From the NCBI GenBank assembly GCA_022841475.1, contig JALHRJ010000044.1:1-36212 (forward strand): a DNA stretch of 36,212 bases. Direction: 5' to 3'. Position numbers and translations under genes: made by a program. The first letter of the stretch is position 1, and every line of letters begins with the position of its first letter. This document shows, piece by piece, positions 1 to 7,197 of the stretch. The notes under the pieces were generated by a model. The model ran no database searches, was not told the DNA's origin, and worked only from the letters and a program-made list of their open reading frames with translations. This DNA is from Cyclobacteriaceae bacterium (lineage in GTDB: Bacteria > Bacteroidota > Bacteroidia > Cytophagales > Cyclobacteriaceae).

Positions 1-156
1 TACCAGGGTATTGAAATCAAGATGCACCAGAAGTTCACCCGTTAATACGAGATTATTCGAAAGCACGACTGCACCTTGTTGCCACTCCTGAATAGACTGA
101 CCTTGAGCTAAAAAATTGACGACCATCAGTAAGAATAAAAGAGAGTTCTTCTTCAT
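1..156 (-). CDS. Secreted protein of unknown function, partial (N-terminus only)
   Basis: Reading the minus strand from an ATG at 156 gives 52 residues with no stop before the window edge. It begins MKKNSLLFLLMVVNFLAQG, a lysine pair followed by a hydrophobic stretch and a small-residue cleavage region, so it is a typical signal peptide for export from the cytoplasm. The mature part starts near QSIQEWQQGAVVLSNN and then reads VLTGELLVHLDFNTL, which looks like the beginning of a beta-rich exported protein. Too little remains to assign a family. The start is directly preceded by an array of 11-bp direct repeats (157-189) that could be its operator. The downstream neighbour is outside the window. 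Confidence 0.7.
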   Translation of the reverse strand, partial: MKKNSLLFLLMVVNFLAQGQSIQEWQQGAVVLSNNLVLTGELLVHLDFNTLV

Positions 157-189
157 GTTAACATTAAGGTAACATGAAGGTAATATTAA
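157..189. promoter_or_regulatory. Three 11-bp direct repeats (possible Pho-box-like operator)
   Basis: Three consecutive 11-base units are visible: GTTAACATTAA (157-167), GGTAACATGAA (168-178) and GGTAATATTAA (179-189). A fourth (190-200) is barely recognisable. An 11-bp period of a GTAACAT-like core plus an A/T-rich spacer is the geometry of PhoB/PhoP-type operators. The array lies between the start of the left-hand secreted gene and the 3' end of the phosphonate-type HAD gene. It touches the start codon of the former, so the promoter geometry is not settled. The repeats are seen directly; the regulator is inferred. Confidence 0.4.
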
Positions 190-226
190 AGAAACACTAT
201 AACAACCTCTTCATTAAAGTTTTAGA

Positions 227-910
227 TCACTTTGCCCCTACCAGTGGCAGCAATTCTTCAATAGTTGAGATCAAATGTGTGTGGGGTTCTCGTTCAAGTT
301 CTGTTTTCGCAAAAGCCCCAGACGTAATACCCACAACACAGCTACATCCCGCCCTTGTTCCTTCCTGCATATCGGAAGGCGTGTCGCCCACCTTGGCAAC
401 CTTGTTAATATCAGTAATACCGGTGCGCTTCATTGCTTCAAAAATTAAGTCAGGGTAAGGCCGGCCATTTTCCACCTCATCACTTGTAACACTGGCATCG
501 ATTAGATTATTCTTTTTCCAGTTCATTCGATCCAAAATTGCATCTGTTATCTTTCGATCAAAGCCTGTGTCAACAGCTACTTTTATTCCCTTTCCTTTTA
601 AGGCTGCAAATGTTTCACTTACCCCTTCCTTCTCACCAACACCTTTATCCGTTTCATAAAACAGGATCATTTCCTTAATAAAATCGGTATGGATTGCATC
701 TATAAAATCATTTGTAATCGGGGTATAGCCTTTGGCTTCTAACAATTGTCGGATTGCGATTGGTTTGGGAATACCCATCACTTCATTAGCATCCTCCAAC
801 GAAATATCTACACCTGCATGTCGCAACGCCACACGAAGAACCCGATGGACATCCTGATTATCCTTTACTGTGGTACCTGCCAAGTCGAAAACTACCAATT
901 CAATTTTCAT
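227..910 (-). CDS. Phosphonatase-like HAD hydrolase (PhnX-like)
   Basis: This 227-residue cytoplasmic haloacid-dehalogenase-fold protein has the features that separate phosphonoacetaldehyde hydrolase (PhnX) and its closest relatives from ordinary HAD phosphatases. Motif I is VFDLAGTTV with nucleophile Asp9 and alanine, not aspartate, at D+2 (Ala11). The cap contains MGIPKPIAI, in which Lys49 lines up, from memory, with the Schiff-base lysine of PhnX (MGLLKIDHV). Motif III uses arginine (NGRPYPDL), and motif IV is KVGDTPSDMQEG. Such enzymes cleave C-P bonds of phosphono-aldehydes; this sub-branch (the PhnX-like family TIGR03351) has no firmly established substrate that I know of. It is transcribed divergently from a PhnZ-type oxygenase gene 139 bp away, which supports a role in phosphonate breakdown. 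A true PhnX is usually longer (about 260-270 residues). Confidence 0.85.
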   Translation of the reverse strand: MKIELVVFDLAGTTVKDNQDVHRVLRVALRHAGVDISLEDANEVMGIPKPIAIRQLLEAKGYTPITNDFIDAIHTDFIKEMILFYETDKGVGEKEGVSETFAALKGKGIKVAVDTGFDRKITDAILDRMNWKKNNLIDASVTSDEVENGRPYPDLIFEAMKRTGITDINKVAKVGDTPSDMQEGTRAGCSCVVGITSGAFAKTELEREPHTHLISTIEELLPLVGAK

Positions 911-1049
911 TCTGTTTTTAATTTATAAGGTAATGTTAAAAGGTAGAAGGGTAAGATAAAATTGCCAACTCAATTATTAATCATTTGATAATAAATATCC
1001 CGCCCGGGAGCGTATGCTTTACATATCTTTAATCTTCTAAACATAAGCA

Positions 1050-1610
1050 ATGAACCCACATGAAGTAACCCGGGAAATCCTGGAGCTATACGAGCGGTAT
1101 GGAAAAGCTGATTACATCGGAGAACCCGTTTCACAAATCGAACATATGTCGCAGGCGGCAGTATTGGCTTTGCAGTCAAATGCAGATGACGAGGTGGTGC
1201 TGGCCGCCTTCTTTCATGATATCGGCCATATCTGTGTTCAACATGATCCCCATTTAAGAATGGAATCGTATGGCATTAAAAGCCATGAACAAATTGGAGC
1301 TGACTTTCTGCGCCAAAAAGGCTTTCCTGAGAAGGTGGCAAAGCTGGTTGAAAATCATGTAAAAGCGAAACGCTACCTAACATGGAAACGCCCTGAATAC
1401 TATAACCAGCTTTCGGAAGCCAGCAAACAGACATTGAAATTTCAAGGTGGAGTTATGAACGAGCAGGAGGCCAATGAATTTGAATCGGACCCACTCTTTG
1501 AAGCGAGCATTTTATTAAGAAAGTGGGATGAAGCTGCCAAGGAAACCAACCTGCCCTTACTGGATCTGGGAATAATCCGCGAGAAGTGTTTAACTATTCT
1601 ATCTAACTAA
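1050..1610 (+). CDS. phnZ: PhnZ-like HD-domain mixed-valence diiron oxygenase
   Basis: This 186-residue HD-domain protein resembles PhnZ, the diiron oxygenase that oxidatively cleaves 2-amino-1-hydroxyethylphosphonate to glycine and phosphate. Recognisable positions are the Tyr22-Ile-Gly-Glu25 loop (the Tyr/Glu pair is diagnostic for PhnZ), His32, the HD pair His56-Asp57 with His60, His79 in SHEQIGADFL, His103 and Lys107 in ENHVKAKRYLTWK, and Asp160 in LRKWDEAA. The stretch VKAKRYLTWKRPEYY followed by SEASKQTLKFQGG also matches my memory of the phosphonate-associated HD family. No phnY-type Fe(II)/2-oxoglutarate dioxygenase, which supplies the hydroxylated substrate in known pathways, is present in this window. 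The gene converges with the receiver gene with one base between stop codons. The ATG at 1050 gives the expected short N-terminal helix. The symbol is given by family; the substrate is inferred. Confidence 0.8.
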   Translation: MNPHEVTREILELYERYGKADYIGEPVSQIEHMSQAAVLALQSNADDEVVLAAFFHDIGHICVQHDPHLRMESYGIKSHEQIGADFLRQKGFPEKVAKLVENHVKAKRYLTWKRPEYYNQLSEASKQTLKFQGGVMNEQEANEFESDPLFEASILLRKWDEAAKETNLPLLDLGIIREKCLTILSN

Positions 1611-1611
1611 A

Positions 1612-2025
1612 CTAAACTGTTTCTTCCAGTCTCTTCTGCAAGTCATCCAACCCTTTCACCGTTAGCGGCTTCGAAATAAAGCTAATCACATTATTAAAGG
1701 ACTGTGCCCGCTCACGGTCGGCCATGTTGTTGGAACTTGTCAGGATCACAACTTTCATGGCATCAAAAACGCCACTGGAAGTTTGCCTAACTTGTTCCAA
1801 AAACTCGAAGCCATTGGTTACTGGCATATTAAGATCCAGAAAAATAAGGCCTGGAGTTTCACTGTGCTGAGTACCAATAAGTGCCTCCAACGCCTGGGCC
1901 GGTGAGTTAAATGTAACTATGTGACTTGCAAATTGCCGGATTTCCAAAAACTTCTTCTGCACAAATAAGTCAACCTCACTATCGTCAATTAAAAAGGCTG
2001 TTCGAACCGGGTATTCCTTAATCAT
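1612..2025 (-). CDS. Stand-alone response-regulator receiver protein (CheY-like)
   Basis: This 137-residue protein consists only of a receiver domain. The acidic pair Asp14-Asp15 lies in AFLIDDSEVD, the phosphoacceptor is Asp64 in IFLDLNMP, the switch threonine is Thr96 in VVILTSSNN, and the conserved lysine is Lys119 in FISKPLT. There is no DNA-binding or enzymatic output domain, so it must act through protein contacts or as a phosphotransfer intermediate in the cytoplasm. The sequence type (long alpha-4 region, LTSSNNMADRERAQ) is common among orphan receivers of Bacteroidota. No histidine kinase gene is adjacent. It converges with the PhnZ-like gene and is probably monocistronic. Confidence 0.88.
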   Translation of the reverse strand: MIKEYPVRTAFLIDDSEVDLFVQKKFLEIRQFASHIVTFNSPAQALEALIGTQHSETPGLIFLDLNMPVTNGFEFLEQVRQTSSGVFDAMKVVILTSSNNMADRERAQSFNNVISFISKPLTVKGLDDLQKRLEETV

Positions 2026-2158
2026 TTGGACTTAAACTGAAAATTTGACGATAATGTTTGGGTTATCTCTGACTTTTGCAATTTAAGGCTAAAATAAAAG
2101 CCAAACGGTTTCACCGGATTAGAAAAATGTGCTAAAATTGAAGGCTAAACCAAATGCC

Positions 2159-3049
2159 ATGAAATTTATGCGTCTCAAAACCTATTTATTTGCCTCCTTA
2201 GCCGTTGCAGGCCTGTGGTCTTGCGGGGGTGGTTCCTCCGAAAAAGAAAACAATTCCGATGAATTTTCTGATGCCGAAGAATCTCTTAAGACTCAAATTG
2301 AAGATGTAATTTATAATATACCCTCACCTTCCGAAATTCCTTATTTACTGCAAGCCACAGGGGCCGAATATAACCAGGGATTATTAAACGACCGGAACAA
2401 GGTCGACCAATACAGCAGCCGGACGGACAAAGCAGCGTTGAATCTGGGTGTTTATGCATCTGATATTGGTTACTTAAGTTCCTATGAAAAAACACAAGAA
2501 GCCATTGACTACTTGAGTTCAGCTAAGAAATTGGCAGATAACCTCGGAGTTATAGGGTCCTTTGATATGGATGTACTTCAACGTTTTGAAGATAACATTG
2601 CTAATAAAGATTCCCTGGCGAATATCCTGAACACAGCTGTTCAGAGTAGTGAAAAATACCTGAAGGACGAAAGCCGGAACAAGCTAGCAGCACTCCTGCT
2701 GACAGGAAGTTTCGTGGAAGGGCTCTATATCTCAACCGGTCTTATTAAAAGTTATCCAAAAGACCTTTTGCCAGATGACTCGCGCAACCTGGTGCTTACA
2801 CCGTTAATGAGAGTTATTCTGCAACAGGAAAAATCAGTTGATGAATTATCTAAAATGCTTTCCACCATTGATCAGGCAGAACCTATCGGTGGATTAGCTG
2901 CAGACCTGGCAGCACTTCAGGCGAGTTATCGTTCGTTAAACATTGAAGAGCAAATCAAAAATAATCGTTCTGATCTTGTACTTACAGATAAAAATCTGGT
3001 TGAGATAACTCAGATTGTTGAAAAGATGAGAAAATCTATTGTTGAATAA
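2159..3049 (+). CDS. Lipoprotein of unknown function
   Basis: From the ATG at 2159 the product has 296 residues and starts MKFMRLKTYLFASLAVAGLWSC. This is a lipoprotein signal with the lipidated cysteine at about residue 22, followed by GGGSSEKENNSDEFSD, a small and acidic tether often seen after the cysteine in exported Bacteroidota lipoproteins. The mature part is almost entirely predicted helix, with repeated acidic and leucine-rich segments (for example NLGVYASDIGYLSSYEKTQ and LAALLLTGSFVEGLYIS), and has no catalytic motif that I recognise. A GTG-initiated extension to 2129 is open but places ten residues in front of the signal, and an ATG at 2168 is also possible. I chose 2159 because it gives the best signal peptide. 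A strong intrinsic terminator follows, so it is likely a single-gene unit. Confidence 0.8.
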   Translation: MKFMRLKTYLFASLAVAGLWSCGGGSSEKENNSDEFSDAEESLKTQIEDVIYNIPSPSEIPYLLQATGAEYNQGLLNDRNKVDQYSSRTDKAALNLGVYASDIGYLSSYEKTQEAIDYLSSAKKLADNLGVIGSFDMDVLQRFEDNIANKDSLANILNTAVQSSEKYLKDESRNKLAALLLTGSFVEGLYISTGLIKSYPKDLLPDDSRNLVLTPLMRVILQQEKSVDELSKMLSTIDQAEPIGGLAADLAALQASYRSLNIEEQIKNNRSDLVLTDKNLVEITQIVEKMRKSIVE

Positions 3050-3069
3050 ATTCAACAAAAAAGTCCTTT

Positions 3070-3102
3070 AAAAAGGATTAACCTATGGTTAATCCTTTTT
3101 TT
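3070..3102 (+). terminator. Rho-independent terminator after the lipoprotein gene
   Basis: GGATTAACC (3075-3083), loop TAT, then GGTTAATCC (3087-3095) forms a perfect 9-bp stem. It is preceded by five A and followed by seven T (3096-3102), which extend the stem further. It lies 21 bases after the lipoprotein stop and separates it from the ABC transporter gene. The A tract also makes it plausible in the reverse direction. Confidence 0.88.
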
Positions 3103-3155
3103 ATGACCCAAAAAACATGATTCTTATTACCTTTAAGAAACCACAACCCTGACGT

Positions 3156-6100
3156 ATGAGCGAACCTGTATTAAACGCCATTATGAGGCTATTTGCTTTA
3201 TTAGCAAAAGAGGACCAAATAACGAAACAAGAACGCGAATATATACAGGTGTTCTTATCCGATCATCTCAGTCAAAAGGCAACAGAAAATCATATGCGGC
3301 TTTTTGATGAATACGCTGTAGAGACCTCCGGAAAACTTAGTGCCACACAAGAGCAAGACACCATCATTCAGATATGTCGTTCCATTAACCAGGAGGTAGA
3401 TCAGCGACAGAAAGTTGTAATCATGCTGGAACTCATGAGTGTGATTCTTGCTGATGGCTCTATTTCTGACCATGAACAAACTTTGGCCGTCCAAATTAGT
3501 AACGCCTTAAACATATCGTTAAATGACCTGGATATTATAGAAAAGTATGTGCTCTGTAAGCAGAGAGATGATGGCAAGCATGAAGACATTCTGATTATTG
3601 ACTCTATCCCCTACGCTCCGGAAGTTTGTAAACATATTCACCGTGAAGAGCTCGATGGTTTTATTGCAATACTCTTTCTGCGGAGTGCAGAAATCTTCTT
3701 TTTTAAATATGAGGGGCACACGGACGTATTTTTAAACGGAGTCCCTCAGAAATCAGCGAGTATTAATGTGCTAGCCACCGGCAGCGCGTTGCGCTGGGAA
3801 ACCACCGACCCGGTTTATTATGGCGAAATACTGAGCAACTTTAAAAAAATCCACACCAGTGCCCGCACCAGTTTTGAGGCAAGAAAAATTTCTTATCAAT
3901 TTAAAAATGGAAAACTTGGGCTGCGTGATGTAGATATTGCAGAGGAGTCTGGAAATCTGGTAGCGCTAATGGGTGCCAGTGGTGCCGGCAAGTCAACTCT
4001 TCTACATGTTCTTAATGGAACGGAAGAACCCTCGGAGGGCCACGTATTGATTAATGGGATTAATATTTATGAGGAGCCCGCTAAAATTGAAGGTGTCATC
4101 GGCTTTGTGCCACAGGATGATTTATTAATCGAAGACCTTACTGTATATCAGAATTTATATTTTGCTGCTAAACTTTGCTTTAGTCATCTTAATGAAAGTG
4201 AAATTGATTCACTTGTGGTTAGAACATTAAGTGACCTTGGACTCACAGAAACCAAAAATCTTACAGTAGGCTCGCCCTTGCGCAAAACCATCAGTGGCGG
4301 ACAACGCAAGCGACTTAACATCGGGCTGGAATTACTGCGGGAACCTGCGGTTCTATTTGTCGATGAACCCACTTCGGGATTGTCCTCCCGGGATTCAGAA
4401 AACATCATTGATTTGTTGAAAGAATTATCCTTGAAAGGAAAACTCGTTTTCGCTGTCATACATCAACCCTCTTCCGACATTTTTAAAATGTTTGATAAGC
4501 TTGTGATTCTGGATACGGGTGGTTATCAGATTTATTATGGAAATCCTGTGGATGCCATTTCGTATTTTAAACGAAATATCAATCTGGTTAATAGTGAAGA
4601 AGGAGAATGTTCAACATGCGGAAACGTAAACCCGGAACAAATTTTCAATATCATTGAGACAAAAGTTATCAATGAGTTTGGCAATTTTACCGATGAACGA
4701 AAATTTTCGCCCGAACAATGGAATAAACAATACAAAAATAAAATAAAAGTTACCCCGGTTGTTACGTCTCAGGAGGTACCACACTCCACGTTACGAATAC
4801 CTTCTTGGTTGAGACAAATTAAATTATTTGGCCTTCGTGACATACTTGCCAAACTAAGTAACACACAATATCTATTTATCAATTTACTGGAAGCTCCGCT
4901 CCTCGCTTTTATTCTTGCCTTTATCGTACGCTACTATAACACTGACGATCCCTATCAGATCGGGTATGTGTTCAGCAAAAATTTAAATATGCCTGCCTAC
5001 CTCTTCATGAGTGTGATTGTAGCTTTGTTTATGGGACTTACCGTAAGTGCTGAAGAAATCATCCGGGATCGTAAAATCTTAAAGCGAGAAAAGTTTCTTC
5101 ACTTAAATCACAGCAGCTACATACTCTCTAAAATAGGAATCCTCTTCATGATTTCAGCCATTCAAACAGCGCTCTTTGTTATGGTGGGTAATACCATGTT
5201 AGCGATAAAAGGAATGTTCTTGATTTATTGGGCTATCCTTTTTACTACCTCTTGTTTCGCCAACCTGCTGGGGCTCAATATTTCGTCTGCATTCAATTCA
5301 GCGGTAACCATATACATTCTCATTCCCATTCTATTAATCCCGCAGTTGATTTTAAGTGGTGTCGTGGTAAAGTTTGACAAACTAAATCCAACCATCGGCA
5401 ATACAGCTACCGTTCCTTTTGTTGGCGACATTATGGCTTCGCGCTGGGCCTTTGAGGCCAGCATGGTAGCCCAGTACAAAGACAATGAATTTGAAAAACA
5501 ATTCTATTACTACGATAAAATCATGGCCGATGCAGATTATAAAAAAATATACTTCATACCAGCCCTGGAAACCCGCCTCGATTTTGTAAATCTCAATTAC
5601 AAGAACACGGATCCTGCCATACAAAAAGAAGTTGCCGATGATTTGAATTTGTTAAAAAGGGAAATTACAGAAGAGTTGGAATTTGTTGGTAAGACAGATT
5701 TTGAACAAATCAATGCCTTTACTATGGAGCGGTATGATTCGTCCGTCTATGAAGCCACCACTACTTTCTTAAGTGCCTTGAAGAAATTTTATATCAACCG
5801 GTATAATAAGGCAGATCAGGAAAAGGATAAAATAATCAATGAGCTAACAGACACCTACGAGAAAGAGAAAAAATTCGAAGCGTATCGTAATAATTATCAA
5901 AATGAATCGATCAGCGAACTTGTAAAAAACATGGCCGAATCAAACCGGATCATTGAAAAGGATGGAAAACTTATCCAGAAAATTTTCCCGATTTATAAAA
6001 TACCAGACCCAGAGCATTTGGTAGACTTTGATGCGCAGTTTTATATGCCAGCTAAACATTTTCTTAACAAAAATATCGATACCCTATACTTCAATCTGGG

Positions 6101-6212
6101 AGTAATCTGGTCGATGACGATCATACTGGCGCTTACCCTTTACTTTGAAATACTCCGAAAAATTATTGATGGATTAGGTAATATTTCAAACCCAATTCCA
6201 AAAAGAATGTAA
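3156..6212 (+). CDS. ABCG-like ABC transporter half/fusion with TerB-like and FHA-like N-terminus
   Basis: This is a 1018-residue membrane protein. Residues 1-135 hold two helical segments with acidic loops (AKEDQITKQE and LADGSISDHE), similar to the TerB/DjlA-type helical fold. Residues about 145-225 are beta-rich, with DVFLNGVPQ and ATGSALRW, like a degenerate FHA sandwich. An ABC ATPase follows: Walker A GASGAGKST (273-281), Q-loop VPQDDLL, signature ISGGQRKR (379 onward), Walker B LFVDEP (Asp403, Glu404) and the H-loop in VIHQPSSD. The ATPase-before-membrane order and the HQPSSDIF motif are ABCG-type. Five hydrophobic spans (about 570-770) are followed by a roughly 200-residue charged loop and a final membrane span near the C-terminus. 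Cargo is unknown. The DUF218-family gene starts 4 bp later, so the two are probably co-transcribed. Confidence 0.88.
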   Translation: MSEPVLNAIMRLFALLAKEDQITKQEREYIQVFLSDHLSQKATENHMRLFDEYAVETSGKLSATQEQDTIIQICRSINQEVDQRQKVVIMLELMSVILADGSISDHEQTLAVQISNALNISLNDLDIIEKYVLCKQRDDGKHEDILIIDSIPYAPEVCKHIHREELDGFIAILFLRSAEIFFFKYEGHTDVFLNGVPQKSASINVLATGSALRWETTDPVYYGEILSNFKKIHTSARTSFEARKISYQFKNGKLGLRDVDIAEESGNLVALMGASGAGKSTLLHVLNGTEEPSEGHVLINGINIYEEPAKIEGVIGFVPQDDLLIEDLTVYQNLYFAAKLCFSHLNESEIDSLVVRTLSDLGLTETKNLTVGSPLRKTISGGQRKRLNIGLELLREPAVLFVDEPTSGLSSRDSENIIDLLKELSLKGKLVFAVIHQPSSDIFKMFDKLVILDTGGYQIYYGNPVDAISYFKRNINLVNSEEGECSTCGNVNPEQIFNIIETKVINEFGNFTDERKFSPEQWNKQYKNKIKVTPVVTSQEVPHSTLRIPSWLRQIKLFGLRDILAKLSNTQYLFINLLEAPLLAFILAFIVRYYNTDDPYQIGYVFSKNLNMPAYLFMSVIVALFMGLTVSAEEIIRDRKILKREKFLHLNHSSYILSKIGILFMISAIQTALFVMVGNTMLAIKGMFLIYWAILFTTSCFANLLGLNISSAFNSAVTIYILIPILLIPQLILSGVVVKFDKLNPTIGNTATVPFVGDIMASRWAFEASMVAQYKDNEFEKQFYYYDKIMADADYKKIYFIPALETRLDFVNLNYKNTDPAIQKEVADDLNLLKREITEELEFVGKTDFEQINAFTMERYDSSVYEATTTFLSALKKFYINRYNKADQEKDKIINELTDTYEKEKKFEAYRNNYQNESISELVKNMAESNRIIEKDGKLIQKIFPIYKIPDPEHLVDFDAQFYMPAKHFLNKNIDTLYFNLGVIWSMTIILALTLYFEILRKIIDGLGNISNPIPKRM

Positions 6213-6216
6213 CCTC

Positions 6217-6984
6217 ATGTTCTTCATTCTTTCCAAAACATTGAATTACCTCACCCAGCCGTTGGTGATTATTTGTATTGGTTTTATTTTATCCTGGGCC
6301 CTGAGAAATAAAAAATGGAAAAGCAGGCTCTCTATATTCAGTTTGATTCTTCTCCTTATTTTTTCAAACGACTTTATCACTAATGAAGTAGTGCGGTTGT
6401 GGGAGTTGCCAGCCACCCCTTTGAACGATATTGATAAAACGTATTCCATCGGAATTCTTCTTACCGGTGTTACCAAAGGCAACATGACCCCGGATGATCG
6501 TGTGTATTTCCAGCGAGGTGCTGATCGGGTAACGCATACCTTACAATTATATCGGATGGGAATAGTAAAAACTATCCTGGTATCAGGAGGTAGCGGGTCG
6601 TTACTAGAGCGAAGTCGACAAGAAGCAGATGAAATTGCGGAGGCCCTTCAATTAATGGGTGTTTCCAAAGAAGACATCCGTATTGAAAATGAATCCCGTA
6701 ATACTCACGAATCTGCCTTAGCTGTAAAAACTATGCTCCAGGATTCAGTTTCGTCTAGTGAATGCTTATTGATTACTTCTGCCTTTCACATGCGTAGATC
6801 CCGGGCCTGCTTCAAAAAAGTAGCTTGGGGCAGCGATACATTTACCACTGATTTTTTGCATCACGAAAGAAAGTTTACACCCGATGTATTATTCATTCCC
6901 CGGGTAGATTCTTTGCTTATTTGGAATATCATGATCCGTGAATGGGCAGGAATGATTGCCTATAAAGTATCTGGATATATTTAA
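6217..6984 (+). CDS. DUF218 / ElyC-SanA-YdcF family membrane protein
   Basis: This 255-residue protein has two N-terminal membrane spans (about residues 13-30 and 37-52) followed by a DUF218 domain. Family hallmarks are GILLTGVT, the GADRVTHTLQLYRMG helix, TILVSGGSGS, the ENESRNTHESALAVK motif and LITSAFHMRRSRACF, close to E. coli ElyC (YcbC) and SanA. These proteins act on the periplasmic side and are linked to peptidoglycan precursor or lipid-carrier homeostasis and envelope barrier function; the biochemical activity is still unclear. The gene starts 4 bases after the ABC protein's stop codon, so it is very likely its operon partner, suggesting a shared envelope job. The assignment is firm at family level only. 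Confidence 0.85.
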   Translation: MFFILSKTLNYLTQPLVIICIGFILSWALRNKKWKSRLSIFSLILLLIFSNDFITNEVVRLWELPATPLNDIDKTYSIGILLTGVTKGNMTPDDRVYFQRGADRVTHTLQLYRMGIVKTILVSGGSGSLLERSRQEADEIAEALQLMGVSKEDIRIENESRNTHESALAVKTMLQDSVSSSECLLITSAFHMRRSRACFKKVAWGSDTFTTDFLHHERKFTPDVLFIPRVDSLLIWNIMIREWAGMIAYKVSGYI

Positions 6985-6989
6985 AAACT

Positions 6990-7133
6990 ATCTCAAAATC
7001 AGAAGGAATGTCAGGCTGAGGCACTCCCAGTCTGCCGAACCGTGAGCGCAGGCAGGGAAGCCTAAAAGGTTTCAAAAATGGCCTTCGTCCCCGATACATC
7101 GGGGAGGCCGACATCGAAGTTTATTTTTGAGAT
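6990..7133. repeat. Intergenic MITE-like element with short terminal inverted repeats
   Basis: ATCTCAAAA (6990-6998) is matched by TTTTGAGAT (7125-7133), giving a 144-bp unit in an otherwise empty intergenic gap. Inside are a compact palindrome TCCCCGAT-AC-ATCGGGGA (7088-7105) and CTGCC/GGCAG arms around 7030-7060. The inner sequence beginning GTCAGGCTGAGGC looks like a family of dispersed repeats in Bacteroidota genomes, from memory. No coding potential is seen. Confidence 0.6.
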
Positions 7134-7197
7134 GGGTTCTGGTTATATTTCCATTTCCCAATTAACCTGTCTATACTTGACACACAAATAAAAACGA

